The position numbers were made by a program, and so were the translations under genes. A stretch of DNA of 64,000 nt from UBA8337 sp963932545 (GTDB lineage: Bacteria > Pseudomonadota > Alphaproteobacteria > RS24), in NCBI GenBank assembly GCA_963932545.1, contig CAWVRH010000010.1, positions 1 through 64,000 on the forward strand, written 5' to 3'. Below, in pieces: positions 42,435 through 51,781 of the stretch. Numbering within the stretch: position 1 is the stretch's first letter; each line of letters opens with the position of its first letter. The notes beneath the pieces are model-generated. The model made no database searches, was not told the DNA's origin, and saw only the letters and a list, made by a program, of their open reading frames with translations.

Positions 42435-43043
42435 CTAAATCATTTCTAGGGGGTCGCGCTGGGCGGCCAAAGTTTGATGTAATTTGGCGCGCGCTCGCCG
42501 CAAAATAGATTCTAACGCAGCCACGCTCAGGCCCATGCCTTCGGCTGCATCGCGTTGTTTTAAGTCTTTGTAATAGACCAACTCAATGGCCTGCCTCTGG
42601 TCGGGTGTTAGCGTGTCTAGGGCGGCGCGGATAATCCGGTCTCTATCTGCGATTTGTAATTCTTCTTCGGCATTGGCGCTTGGGTCCGACGGCTCGCTTA
42701 TCTCGTCTAGGCTGGCGGTTGGGCGGCGGCGACGCAAAATGTCAATGCAGCGATTGCTGGCGACGCGAAACAACCAAGTGGTGACCTTGGCTTGCCCTCT
42801 TTGCCAGTTGCCTGCGCTTTTCCAAACCGAGGCAAAAACATCTTGAGCCGCTTCTTCGGCTTCGGCGCGGTTACCAAGTTTGCGATTGCAAATGTGCAGA
42901 ACATAGCCCAAGTGGCGGCGCACAATCTCGGCGCCTGCGGCTTGGTCCCCGCGGCCAATGGCAGCCAGTAACTCGTCATCTGTTTGGCTTGGCACCAGAT
43001 GTCCCCCTGGGCTAAGCGCATGCACGTTTGTTGCGTTCTTCAA
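42435..43043 (-). CDS. ECF RNA polymerase sigma factor
   Basis: 202 residues. Region 2 (EIVRRHLGYVLHICNRKLGNRAEAEEAAQDVFASVWK...TWLFRVASNRCIDILRRRR) and region 4 (ALDTLTPDQRQAIELVYYKDLKQRDAAEGMGLSVAALESILRRARAKLHQTL) are both clear in pattern. It starts with TTG at 43043 after AAGGGTGA; a GTG six codons later is an alternative. With the anti-sigma and CnrX-like genes it forms a three-gene stress-response unit, probably autoregulated. Target genes unknown. Confidence 0.85.
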   Translation of the reverse strand: MKNATNVHALSPGGHLVPSQTDDELLAAIGRGDQAAGAEIVRRHLGYVLHICNRKLGNRAEAEEAAQDVFASVWKSAGNWQRGQAKVTTWLFRVASNRCIDILRRRRPTASLDEISEPSDPSANAEEELQIADRDRIIRAALDTLTPDQRQAIELVYYKDLKQRDAAEGMGLSVAALESILRRARAKLHQTLAAQRDPLEMI

Positions 43044-43135
43044 GGCTCACCCTTTTTAAAGTCTAGCGGCTCATCTGCGCTAATCAATGGGTATAACGAG
43101 TGGGCGGTCAAAACCTGTCAGCAAGAAAATTGATT

Positions 43136-43780
43136 TTAGCCTTGTAGCAACGCTTGAAAGGCGCTTTGGCGCGCGGCGGCGGCGTCTTTCTGGGCAATGG
43201 CGGCGGTCAGTTGGCCGTATTCTAGCAAAGGCGCGCCCGTCTTGCGGTGGGTTAAGCTCCAGCGTGTTAACTGTTGGGGGTAGGCGGCAAAATCATTATC
43301 CGTGGCGGCATAAAGCACGGCCAAAAAGCCGGCTTCTGCGGCTATCGTGCCCACTTGTTGCAGCTCACGAAGCGCCAGTTGCAGAGCTTGATTGGCTGCG
43401 TCGCTTGCACGAGAGGCGGCAAGGGCCGCAAAGCTTGGCTCTAGCGCTAGCCGGATATCCAGCGCATCCGCCAGCCATTTTTCTAAAATTGGCTCCGCGT
43501 CGGGGCCCGCATGATTATCGAGCCATTGCAATATATCGCCATCCCAAAGGGCCCAAGCTTGGCGCGGGGCCACTAATGTGCCAACGCGCGGGCGGGCGAC
43601 AATCAGTCCTTTGCCGCTTAAAATACGAAAGGCCTCGCGAACCACAGTTCGAGATACGCTATGAGACGCGCAAATTTCGGCGTCGGAAGGCATTTTTTGC
43701 CCCTCCACCATGGTTTGCGTCAAAATAGGGAGGGCAAGTGCCTCCGCAAGCGCTTCTGTGCGTCTTTTTTCTCCAGCCAT
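43136..43780 (-). CDS. GntR-family regulator, FadR/FCD type
   Basis: 214 residues. N-terminal winged helix (about 8-75: PSDAEICASHSVSRTVVREAFRIL), followed by an FCD-type helical ligand domain (RLALEPSFAALAASRASDA...). Such regulators respond to organic acids or sugar acids. A short spacer separates it from the haloalkane dehalogenase gene on the same strand, so regulation of that gene is possible but not shown. Confidence 0.85.
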   Translation of the reverse strand: MAGEKRRTEALAEALALPILTQTMVEGQKMPSDAEICASHSVSRTVVREAFRILSGKGLIVARPRVGTLVAPRQAWALWDGDILQWLDNHAGPDAEPILEKWLADALDIRLALEPSFAALAASRASDAANQALQLALRELQQVGTIAAEAGFLAVLYAATDNDFAAYPQQLTRWSLTHRKTGAPLLEYGQLTAAIAQKDAAAARQSAFQALLQG

Positions 43781-43829
43781 AGAAGCACTCTGGGGTTATT
43801 CTCTGATTGGGTCAACAATAGTATGATTA

Positions 43830-44723
43830 TTAAATATTATTTTCTGTCATCCATGTTGCAAGCGCCGAGCCAATCTCATGTGGGCTGTCTTCTTGGATGA
43901 AATGAGTGCCTGACACAGTAACTTCTGTTTGATTTGGCCAAGTGCGGCAAAAGTCGCGCTGCGGTCCAACCAAAATCGAACCGGGGTCGGCGTTGATAAA
44001 TAGTTTCGGCATCGGGCTGGCCGCCATAAAGGCAGCATAGCTGTTGACCAAAGCCACAACCTCAGCTGGCTCGCCTGCGATGGGAATTTGGCGGGGCCAA
44101 GTAAGAGTGGGTCGCCGATCTTCGCCAGCGTTCTCGAACGGCGCTCGATAGACGGCCATTTCGGCTTCTGTGAGGTCTCGAATAATGGAGTTCGGCAGCA
44201 CGCGTTCCACAAAGACGTTTTTCTCGAGAACAATCGGCTCGCCCATCTCGGAGCGGAAAGCCTGAAAAATATCGCGGGCGCCCTCTGGCCAATCAGACCA
44301 GTCGGCAATCGCTTGCACGATGCCTTCCATGTAGCAAATGCCGGATACATTGTCGCGATGACGCGCGGCGTAATGGAAGCCTAGGGCGCTGCCCCAATCG
44401 TGAATAACCAAGACGATGTTTTGAGAAATGCCCAGTGCCTCAAGAGCCGCTTCGAAATATTGGCTTTGTTCGGCAAATGTATAGCGCTCGGGCCCGCTGT
44501 CTTCTAGCTTATCGCTGTCCCCCATACCGATTAAGTCGATGGCGATGCAACGCCCCAAAGTTTCGTCATGCGGCATGACATTGCGCCACAAATAAGAGGA
44601 GGTAGGGTTGCCGTGCTGAAACACAATCGGGCGGCCATTGGGATCCCCCAGCTCTACGTAGCTCATGGTTTTTCCAAGAACTTCGATGGTCTTCTTTGGA
44701 TGGGCTTTGGCGCTTATGGTCAT
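43830..44723 (-). CDS. Haloalkane dehalogenase (alpha/beta hydrolase)
   Basis: 297 residues. The dehalogenase pattern is nearly complete: HGNPTSS with halide-binding Asn39, nucleophile Asp109 and halide-binding Trp110 in VIHDWGSALG, acid Glu133 in CYMEG, and base His in GTHFIQEDSP. Glu after strand 6 is the HLD-II layout (DhaA, LinB type). It cleaves carbon-halogen bonds to alcohols; marine bacteria often carry such genes. No signal peptide. GGGAGAAA precedes the ATG. Natural substrate unknown. Confidence 0.9.
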   Translation of the reverse strand: MTISAKAHPKKTIEVLGKTMSYVELGDPNGRPIVFQHGNPTSSYLWRNVMPHDETLGRCIAIDLIGMGDSDKLEDSGPERYTFAEQSQYFEAALEALGISQNIVLVIHDWGSALGFHYAARHRDNVSGICYMEGIVQAIADWSDWPEGARDIFQAFRSEMGEPIVLEKNVFVERVLPNSIIRDLTEAEMAVYRAPFENAGEDRRPTLTWPRQIPIAGEPAEVVALVNSYAAFMAASPMPKLFINADPGSILVGPQRDFCRTWPNQTEVTVSGTHFIQEDSPHEIGSALATWMTENNI

Positions 44724-44759
44724 ACTCTTTCTCCCTCGGTTAGAGGAAGAAGCGTGCCA

Positions 44760-45500
44760 CTAGAGGCCGCGCTCGTCCAGCATGAATTGTAAGAACTCAC
44801 GATAGCGCGCCAAGCGCTCGCGCTCAGATTCCGCGTTATGGAAATAGCGCGTATGCAGATTGACCAGACTGGTTTCAAATTTTACCAGCATCATTTCCAT
44901 TTCATCGCGTGCCATTAAGCTTTGGCTTTCAAGCTGCTCCAGCTCTTGCATAATCGTTTGCCGCCGCTTCTGGGTTTCGCTGCCTATGGTTTCAATTTGT
45001 CCCCGAACATCGGCAACTAATTCGGCTCGGGTTTTTTCCATTTCGGCCAAAAGATCATCCGCACCCTGCCAAGCTTCATTGGCTTGGTGGCGAATTTCCG
45101 ACAGGGTATCTTGCATGCGCATGGACAGATTTGCCATGTCGCTGCCTGCGCGCACATCTTGGCCAATGGCCATATTGATGCTCGGCTCAATCGTGCCGGG
45201 TAAGTCTAAGTCTGGCGCGGGGCCAAATGGGTCATCGAGGGGGCTCGGCTTTGGGTTTACATCTGCCGTGGCGGCGAATTCTGCGGCGATGGCGGCGTCC
45301 AAATTATCGGCCTCTTGCGTGCCCACTTCTAAGTCTAAAGAATCGGGCAAGTCTTGGCTTGCGCCATTTTGTGGAGTTTGAGGTATCCCTTCGGGGGCGG
45401 TGCTGGGGGTATCGCCAACTGTGGGTTCGGCTTCTAAAATAGCATTGATTGCATCAGCAATCTCGGCCATACGCCGAACTTCGCCGTCTTCATCTGCCAT
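44760..45500 (-). CDS. Coiled-coil protein with acidic disordered N-terminus, unknown function
   Basis: 246 residues, not recognised. Residues 1-105 are acidic, proline-rich and probably disordered (DDPFGPAPDLDLPGTIEP). Residues 115-246 form a long helical coiled coil rich in Glu, Gln and Met. No signal peptide or membrane segment. AAGGAG lies before the ATG. It is divergent from the GAF-like membrane protein gene across 143 bp. A scaffold or cell-envelope/division role is possible but a guess. Confidence 0.6.
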   Translation of the reverse strand: MADEDGEVRRMAEIADAINAILEAEPTVGDTPSTAPEGIPQTPQNGASQDLPDSLDLEVGTQEADNLDAAIAAEFAATADVNPKPSPLDDPFGPAPDLDLPGTIEPSINMAIGQDVRAGSDMANLSMRMQDTLSEIRHQANEAWQGADDLLAEMEKTRAELVADVRGQIETIGSETQKRRQTIMQELEQLESQSLMARDEMEMMLVKFETSLVNLHTRYFHNAESERERLARYREFLQFMLDERGL

Positions 45501-45643
45501 TTTTTTACTCCTTACACAACATAGATACGCACAGGCAATTGACCTGAAAGGATTTGCCCTATACCGAATCCCAATATCATTTTACAACATTGTCAGAAAT
45601 TATCTATGGCATCTGTATTTATTTTAGGAAAGCGTGACTTTTC

Positions 45644-46693
45644 GTGACTGACGACCTAACCCAATCGCCGAACCCAGATATCGACGCTGCTTATCAGCGC
45701 GCCGATAAGCAGGATAGTATCGGCATGCGCGCTTTGGCAGGTCTGTTTCTGCTTGAGCATGAGTTTCGTCGGGTGCCGGCCGCGCCAGATTTGGCGCGTT
45801 TGGTCGTCAACCGTTTGAACCGCTTTGCGCCCTATGATTGCGCGGTGTTTTGGACTTGCAATGCGCGCGGTAAAGTTCTGGACGTTACCATCTCGGGGGT
45901 TGTGCAAAGTAAAGACACGAAACCGATTTTAGACTGGGGGCAACAATTAGGCCGTTGGCTGAACCAGTCGGGTTACGCAAATGTGCAACTGACGCCCGCG
46001 ATGCTCGATATGGCCGAGCTGAAAAAGCAATGGCCGGGCAATCTGCCAAAGAACGGTCTTTATGTTCCGTTGCGTCGCGAAGATGGAAAATTGCGCGGTG
46101 GCATTGTTTTACTGCGCGCCGCCGCTTGGTCGCATCCGGTTCGCATCATGCTCGATCAATTGGCCGAAGCTGCCGCCTACACGGTAGATGCCTTAGAGGC
46201 GGGCGTGCATGGACGAAAAGGCGCACGACGCGGGTTTGTTAGATTGGCCACGACAATCGCCTTGCTAGCGGTTTTGGGCTCTAGTTTTCTTGTTCCCATT
46301 CCCGTCAACGTGGATGTGCCAGCCCGCCTTGCGGTATCGGCCACCAATCAGGCGGCCACCCAGCCCAACTCTCAATCCAGCACCGTGCCGCGCGCGCCAG
46401 CACAAATTGATTTACAAATTCCGCCCCAAGGCGCTATGGCCCTGCGCCCCGGCTCTCGATTGAAGACACGGGTAAACGGCATTGATTATGAATTAGAGGT
46501 CGAGCATATCACCCCTTGGCTGGCTGGCTTATTTGCCGATAGAAGCATTCGCGCGCGTTTGGTTGGCGCGCCAGATGGCTTGGCGCCAGCTGAGCTGCAC
46601 TCGATCACCATTGAAAATGCGTCTATGCCTTTGCCACTTTATTTACTGCGCGGGCCGATTTCGGCGATGCGCAAATGGTTCGCTTTAAATTAG
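45644..46693 (+). CDS. GAF-like domain membrane protein with short periplasmic domain
   Basis: 349 residues. N-terminal part (about 30-195) looks like a GAF domain (RLVVNRLNRFAPYDCAVFW...NGLYVPLRREDGKLRGGIVLLR). One membrane helix (about 207-225) follows, then VPIPVNVDVPARLAVSATN, the start of an HlyD-type adaptor, and a short beta-rich end. It looks like a shortened relative of 'GAF plus HlyD' secretion proteins that lost the coiled-coil hairpin. Start is GTG with only a distant purine site. No ABC or TolC partner is adjacent. Function unknown. Confidence 0.6.
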   Translation: MTDDLTQSPNPDIDAAYQRADKQDSIGMRALAGLFLLEHEFRRVPAAPDLARLVVNRLNRFAPYDCAVFWTCNARGKVLDVTISGVVQSKDTKPILDWGQQLGRWLNQSGYANVQLTPAMLDMAELKKQWPGNLPKNGLYVPLRREDGKLRGGIVLLRAAAWSHPVRIMLDQLAEAAAYTVDALEAGVHGRKGARRGFVRLATTIALLAVLGSSFLVPIPVNVDVPARLAVSATNQAATQPNSQSSTVPRAPAQIDLQIPPQGAMALRPGSRLKTRVNGIDYELEVEHITPWLAGLFADRSIRARLVGAPDGLAPAELHSITIENASMPLPLYLLRGPISAMRKWFALN

Positions 46694-46696
46694 CGA

Positions 46697-47515
46697 TTAG
46701 CGTTGGCTAATTTGTTTCAGCAAAGCTTCCACAGCTAGCGGCGTCGTCGCGCCCGCACAGACCAAAAGATTATTATCGATAAGCAATCTTTGCTTGGCGC
46801 TATATTGGCGCTCAATAGCTGGATGGGTTAAAAACTCCATGCCTCGACTGTCCGGCCCGCGCAGTTTATCCGCGCGCTCATTGGCCAGAATGTAATCGGC
46901 TTTAATCGCCAAAGTGGTTTCCAAACTAATGCGGCCCATCGATTGCGAGCTGATCTGGCGGCCCAAGTTAACGCCTCCCGCCAAAGCAATAATTTCGTCC
47001 AATATATGCCCATCACCCACCGTAAGATTACGTCTTTGCAGGGGCAGTATTCGCGGGCGATGCGATACCGGCTTGAGGGCAGCCATACGAGTGTCTAATT
47101 CTTTTAGATAAGCCGCCGCTTCATCTTGGCGGCCGATGGCGTTTCCTAAGGCTAGAATTTCAGTGCGGGCATCGCCAAACCCATTGGCCGCGTTTTGAAC
47201 CAAAAGTGGAATTCCCAATTTTTCAATCAACCGATTTCGCATCGGGTCGCTGTAACTTGAGACAATTACGAGGTCCGGGGCCAGTGCCGCAATGCTTTCT
47301 ATCTGGCCATCACTGATGGGGAAGCTTTGCGCTGTTTCGGCCCTGGCGGAAAGGCCAGCATCGCGCGATTGAGGCGTTAGCGCGAGGACTTGGCGTCGAT
47401 CGGCAAAACCCATCAAATACACATCGGCGCATAAGCTCAAGCTCATCACGCGCGGCAAAGCCTGCGCCGGCGCTAGGCTGGCAAAGCAAAATAGAACGGG
47501 TAGAAGCCATCTCAT
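46697..47515 (-). CDS. Periplasmic metal/cobalamin-binding ABC substrate protein, BtuF-like
   Basis: 272 residues. Signal peptide (MRWLLPVLFCFASLAPAQA), then a helical-backbone metal-receptor fold: PRVMSLSLCADVYLMGFADRRQVLAL, PDLVIVSSYSD, GVNLGRQISSQSMGRISLE. Of the BtuF/FhuD class. Divergent from the permease gene across 78 bp, and the island is under B12 control downstream, so cobalamin is the most likely ligand; heme or siderophore remain possible. Confidence 0.8.
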   Translation of the reverse strand: MRWLLPVLFCFASLAPAQALPRVMSLSLCADVYLMGFADRRQVLALTPQSRDAGLSARAETAQSFPISDGQIESIAALAPDLVIVSSYSDPMRNRLIEKLGIPLLVQNAANGFGDARTEILALGNAIGRQDEAAAYLKELDTRMAALKPVSHRPRILPLQRRNLTVGDGHILDEIIALAGGVNLGRQISSQSMGRISLETTLAIKADYILANERADKLRGPDSRGMEFLTHPAIERQYSAKQRLLIDNNLLVCAGATTPLAVEALLKQISQR

Positions 47516-47593
47516 CCGTTACGCTTGCCATGAAGTCTGCTGCTTGTCCATAAGCGGTTGCGCGCTCGCGCGGGCGCGGTTAAGTTTGGAGCC

Positions 47594-48592
47594 ATGAAGA
47601 AAACAATAAAACTTAACTTCACCCTAGCGGCCACCCTCATTTTTATCGGCACAGGTTCTTTGTTGGTTGGCGATGTGGCCACCTCGCCCTCGGCTTTGCT
47701 CGATTGGTTGGCGGGCGTGGGGCCTGAATTTCATGTCTTATTATTTGAAACCATCCGAGCGCCGCGCATTGTTTTGGCGGCTTTGACAGGATTTGTTTTG
47801 GGTTTATCTGGCGCTGCCATTCAAGGGTTTTTGAGAAACCCTCTAGCTGAACCAGGCATTTTGGGCGCCAGCAATGGTGCTGCGCTTGGCGCCGTTATAG
47901 CCATTTATTTGGGCCTCGCTTCGACACTGTCTTACCTTGTACCTTTGGCGGCATCCTTGATGGCTTTGGTTTCGGTTGTTTTGTTGATGGCGGTGGCTGG
48001 CGTTGGGGCTTCTTCTTTGCGATTGATACTGGCGGGCTTTGCGGTTTCGGCTTTCGCGGGCGCGGGTATTGCCTTGGCGCTAAACCTGAGCCCGAATTAT
48101 TTTGCCGCGCTTGAGATCGCTTTTTGGCTTTTGGGTGCGGTAGAGAACCGGTCTTGGTTGCATGTCAGCCTTGCGCTTCCGGGCGCTGTGTTTGGATGTC
48201 TATTGATGTTGTCGACAGCGCGCAGCCTTAACGCTTTGGCGTTGGGGGAGGAAGTGGCGCAAACGCTGGGTCTGAATTTACGTAACTTGCGCGCGCGCAT
48301 TGCTATTGGCTTGGCCTTGGCGATTGGCGCGGTGGTTTCGGTGACGGGGGTTATTGGTTTCGTCGGCTTGGTCGCGCCGCATTTGGTGCGCCCTTATTGT
48401 GGCCATGTGCCCTCGCGCAGTTTGCTGCCATCGGCTTTGCTGGGGGCCATTTTGCTGGTACTGGCAGATACCGCCATTCGGGCTATCCCCACGGTTATGG
48501 AATTAAAGCTCGGTGTTCTGACGGCATTTTTTGGCGTGCCGCTTTTGCTGTTATTATTGCGCCGACCTGGAGCCCTAGGTAGCGACGCTTAA
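47594..48592 (+). CDS. FecCD-type ABC permease, probable B12 permease
   Basis: 332 residues with about nine to ten helices. Motifs: RAPRIVLAALTGFVLGLSGAAIQG, RNPLAEPGILGASNGAALGA and VIGFVGLVAPHLVRPYCG, characteristic of BtuC/FecCD permeases. The frame opens at 47558, but GGAG just before the ATG at 47594 fits better. With the divergent BtuF-like gene, the riboswitch-controlled receptor and the ATPase at 51.8 kb it makes a full B12 uptake route. Confidence 0.85.
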   Translation: MKKTIKLNFTLAATLIFIGTGSLLVGDVATSPSALLDWLAGVGPEFHVLLFETIRAPRIVLAALTGFVLGLSGAAIQGFLRNPLAEPGILGASNGAALGAVIAIYLGLASTLSYLVPLAASLMALVSVVLLMAVAGVGASSLRLILAGFAVSAFAGAGIALALNLSPNYFAALEIAFWLLGAVENRSWLHVSLALPGAVFGCLLMLSTARSLNALALGEEVAQTLGLNLRNLRARIAIGLALAIGAVVSVTGVIGFVGLVAPHLVRPYCGHVPSRSLLPSALLGAILLVLADTAIRAIPTVMELKLGVLTAFFGVPLLLLLLRRPGALGSDA

Positions 48593-48639
48593 AACATCGA
48601 CTTGATGAAGGTCGCATTTCAGTCTACTAAGATGTTTCG

Positions 48640-48820
48640 AACAAGGTGCCCCAGTGATGGGGATAAAAGGGAATATCGTGCGGGCTCAATTTGCCCAAGT
48701 CGATAGCTGCTCCCGCAACTGTCAGCGGATAGCCGACGGCCATTATGCCACTCATATATTGGGGAAGGCGGCCAGAGGCGATGATCCGCGAGCCAGGAAA
48801 CCTGCCTTGATCGGTCGTTT
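48640..48820 (+). promoter_or_regulatory. Cobalamin (AdoCbl) riboswitch
   Basis: All key elements are present in order: AAAAGGGAA (about 48665-48673), GTGCGGG, GCTGCTCCCGCAACTGTCA (about 48706-48724), the GCCACT-like segment, GGGGAAGGCGGC, and the B12 box AGCCAGGAAACCTGCC (48791-48806). It is 115 bases before the TonB receptor start and would reduce its expression when cobalamin is ample. Confidence 0.93.
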
Positions 48821-48882
48821 TTCGGGTGGGCGGGATGCACCATGCCGAGGCGGATTTTCCGTTACAGACGACAAATAGCCAC

Positions 48883-48908
48883 CTCGCGAAGAGCTAATTC
48901 TTCGCGGG
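48883..48908 (+). terminator. Hairpin in the riboswitch expression platform
   Basis: ctcgcgaaga, loop gctaat, tcttcgcggg: a 10-bp stem followed by TTCTTTCGTCTGTTT. It lies between the aptamer and the Shine-Dalgarno (GGAGA, about 48922). It may act as a conditional terminator or sequester the leader. Confidence 0.5.
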
Positions 48909-48934
48909 TTCTTTCGTCTGTTTGGAGAAACAAC

Positions 48935-50809
48935 ATGAAAAATATTCGTTTATCTGCCATGGTAGGTCTGTGCTTCAGCGCCAGCCTAATGGCGCCTTCT
49001 TTAGCCCAAGAGGTCGATGAGATTATCGTCTCGGCCACGGGCATTCCAACACCGGCCGCGCAAATTGGCGCCTCGGTGGATGTCATTACGGCAGAAGACT
49101 TAGAAAATCAGCAGGTTATCTATTTGCAGGATGCGCTTCGCGGCCTCAAAGGGATTACCTTTGACCAAGAAGGCACAATTGGCGGTATTGGTAACTTGCG
49201 TATGCGAGGTCTCGATCGGCAAAATATTGTCGTGTTTATCGACGGGGTAAATATGGCCGACGCGGCGGATATCCAAGGCGGTACGGAAATTGCCAACCTA
49301 TTGGTCAGGGACATTGAGCGCATTGAAGTCCTGCGCGGGCCAAACAGCGTTCTTTATGGCTCCAACGCCGTGGCTGGAGTGATTGATATTCGAACCAAAT
49401 CTGCTGGTGGCCCTCAGGCGGGGTCTTTATCGGTAACCGCTGGGGCAAATGAACTGGCCCAAATGAAACTGAGCACATCGGGCGAGACTGCCAATGGGCG
49501 CGTTGGATATCGTGTTTCATTACAATCTTTGGATGTTTCCTCCCCTTCCGAATTTGATGAAGAAGATACAGATTACTCAGAGAACGAAGATTATGAAAAC
49601 AGAACCGCCTCTGGGAAATTGGATGTGCATTTCTCTGATTTCACTTCTTTGTCTGTTAATCTTCGTTCGGCTATCAGTTCAGCGGACACAGATGGGTATA
49701 ACTTGAATTTTACGAAAAGAGATGGCCATTTCGGAACGGAGACCGTGCAGAATCTCATTCGTGTCTCTGTTGATAGCGAATTCAGCGACGACTTATCAAT
49801 CAACCTAAGCCATAGCTTTCTTGGCAATTACCGCGATGGTTTTGCCGAGGTGGGTTCAACTTATTGGTATGACGGAGAGCGCGAAACCTCACAGGCGCGC
49901 GCGAAATATGCGCTATCAGATGATGGCTATTTGCATATTGGGGCAGAACAAAAAAATGAAACTCTATTGCAGGTCGGGTTGGACAGCGAAGTGGAAGTGG
50001 AAACACAGGCTGCCTTCGGGGTTTTGCACACGAAAGTTGGACCAGCGCATACAACACTAGGCTTGCGCCACGATGACCACGAGACCTTTGGCAGTAACGC
50101 CAGCTGGAGATTTGGTTTGTCACTGCCAATTACTGATTATTTGACCACAAGAGCTAATGCTGGCACGGGGTATCGTGCTCCTAGCCTCTATGAGTTATTC
50201 GGTCGAGATGAAACCTGCTTGAACGACATTTGCGGCAACATGGAGCTGGAGCCAGAAGAAAGCGATAGTGTGGAGCTGGGGATTTCCCTCGAACCAGACG
50301 GCGCGCCATTCGCATTGGACATCGGGTACTTTGACATTGAAACGGAGAACCGCATTTTCTATAAAAATATCGGCCCACCCACCTATGCAGGGGATTATCA
50401 AAATGATGTTGGGCAATCCACATCGACGGGTACAGAAATGTCTTTGATTGTAGACTTGAGCAAAACTCTGAGCGCCGATATCACATACTCGCGAATTAAT
50501 TCGAAAGACGCGAGTGGCGGCATTCAGAACAACCAGCCTCGTCGCCTTTGGTCATTTAAGGGTTACTATGTGGGGGAAGATAAAAAGACGACCCTATCGG
50601 TAAACGCACGTCAGGTGACAGACCGATATCGTTCTGACGTTCGCCAAGAAGATTATTTCGTTATGGGCTTTGCCTATGGCTATCTGGTTACAGATGCCGT
50701 GAAGCTAAGTGTGACTGGAGATAATATTTTGGATGAACACTATCAAACGGTGCCTGGTAAATCGACGCCTCGTCGAACTTGGAACATAGGCCTCACCGCA
50801 AATTTCTAG
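48935..50809 (+). CDS. btuB: TonB-dependent vitamin B12 receptor
   Basis: 624 residues. Signal peptide to about residue 23 (SLAQ), then DEIIVSATG as TonB box region, a plug domain (LQDALRGLKGITF, GNLRMRGLDRQNIVVFIDGV, IERIEVLRGPNSVLYGSNAVAGVIDI) and a 22-strand barrel ending WNIGLTANF. The cobalamin riboswitch directly upstream identifies the ligand. The frame is open from 48842, inside the leader; GGAGA before the ATG at 48935 and the signal peptide fix the start. It imports B12 using TonB energy. Confidence 0.92.
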   Translation: MKNIRLSAMVGLCFSASLMAPSLAQEVDEIIVSATGIPTPAAQIGASVDVITAEDLENQQVIYLQDALRGLKGITFDQEGTIGGIGNLRMRGLDRQNIVVFIDGVNMADAADIQGGTEIANLLVRDIERIEVLRGPNSVLYGSNAVAGVIDIRTKSAGGPQAGSLSVTAGANELAQMKLSTSGETANGRVGYRVSLQSLDVSSPSEFDEEDTDYSENEDYENRTASGKLDVHFSDFTSLSVNLRSAISSADTDGYNLNFTKRDGHFGTETVQNLIRVSVDSEFSDDLSINLSHSFLGNYRDGFAEVGSTYWYDGERETSQARAKYALSDDGYLHIGAEQKNETLLQVGLDSEVEVETQAAFGVLHTKVGPAHTTLGLRHDDHETFGSNASWRFGLSLPITDYLTTRANAGTGYRAPSLYELFGRDETCLNDICGNMELEPEESDSVELGISLEPDGAPFALDIGYFDIETENRIFYKNIGPPTYAGDYQNDVGQSTSTGTEMSLIVDLSKTLSADITYSRINSKDASGGIQNNQPRRLWSFKGYYVGEDKKTTLSVNARQVTDRYRSDVRQEDYFVMGFAYGYLVTDAVKLSVTGDNILDEHYQTVPGKSTPRRTWNIGLTANF

Positions 50810-50851
50810 AACCGCCTAGAAGTTGTTGCAAAAATGTGACATGTTTTTAGC

Positions 50852-51781
50852 ATGAATAAGAACATAAAAATTGTCAGCCTTTTACCCAGCGCGACCGAGA
50901 TTGTGGCCGCGCTGGGCATGGGCGACCAACTAGTCGGGCGCTCACATGAATGCGATTGGCCGGCTGGTCTCGATCATTTGCCTATTCTCACCGCGCCCAA
51001 AATGAACCCGCAAGCCAATGCGGCCAGTATCGACCGAGATGTGCGCGCATTGGTGGAAGACGGCCTGTCCGTCTATCAACTCGATGCTGACGCCATTCAG
51101 AGGCTTGCTCCCGATTTTGTTATCACACAATCGCAATGCGAATTATGCGCCGTTAGCCTAAAGGAAGTGACGCATGCTCTGCGTGATTGGGTTGGACCAA
51201 GTGCGGCGCCCGAGTTGGTCTCGCTCGAGCCTATGTGTCTAGACGATGTGGCTAAAGATATAACTCATGTGGCGAAAAGCCTTGGTGTAAGGGAAGCCGG
51301 GGAGGCGCTGAATACACAAGTTGCGGATGGCTTCACTCGGTTGCGCGTGCAAACCGAGAGGCTTGCTTTGCGGCGCGTGTTTTTTATGGAATGGACGGCG
51401 CCACTTATGGGCGCCGGAAATTGGATGCCCGAAACGATTGCTGCCGCTGGCGGCGAGGTGGTGTTGGGCCAAGATGGAGCCCATTCGCCAGTCGTTAGCT
51501 GGGCTGATGTGGCAGCCGCCGACCCTGAGGTTATTTTGGTGGGCCCCTGTGGGTTTTCCATCGAACGGGCGCACGAAGAAATGGCCGCCTTGGTTAATTT
51601 GCCAGAGTATCAGGAATTGCGAGCTGTGCGCTCTGGCGAGGTCTATTTGGTCAACGGGAATCATTTTTTCAATCGGCCAGGCCCCAGATTGTTGCAATCA
51701 GCACAGATTGTCGCCGAGATTTTGCACCCAACTGTTTTCGCACCCACGAACCACGGCATGGGGTGGGTGCGCTATGCTTGA
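50852..51781 (+). CDS. Cobalamin-binding protein without signal peptide
   Basis: 309 residues. BtuF-like fold (KIVSLLPSATEIVAALGMGDQLVGRSHECDWP, PDFVITQSQC-x2-C, EWTAPLMGAGNWMPE) of the 'cobalamin-binding protein' group often found near BtuB. It lacks a signal peptide, unlike the BtuF-like protein at 46.7-47.5 kb, so it would be cytoplasmic unless exported another way. Residues QCELCA form a CxxC. It shares an eight-base overlap with the ATPase gene, so it is coupled to the transporter. It may receive or chaperone imported B12. Confidence 0.8.
   Translation: MNKNIKIVSLLPSATEIVAALGMGDQLVGRSHECDWPAGLDHLPILTAPKMNPQANAASIDRDVRALVEDGLSVYQLDADAIQRLAPDFVITQSQCELCAVSLKEVTHALRDWVGPSAAPELVSLEPMCLDDVAKDITHVAKSLGVREAGEALNTQVADGFTRLRVQTERLALRRVFFMEWTAPLMGAGNWMPETIAAAGGEVVLGQDGAHSPVVSWADVAAADPEVILVGPCGFSIERAHEEMAALVNLPEYQELRAVRSGEVYLVNGNHFFNRPGPRLLQSAQIVAEILHPTVFAPTNHGMGWVRYA

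Noticed and set aside
51321..51773. Long upstream extension of the B12 ATPase frame
   Set aside because: It overlaps the cobalamin-binding protein gene in another frame and has no ABC-like sequence; the ATG at 51774 gives normal family length.
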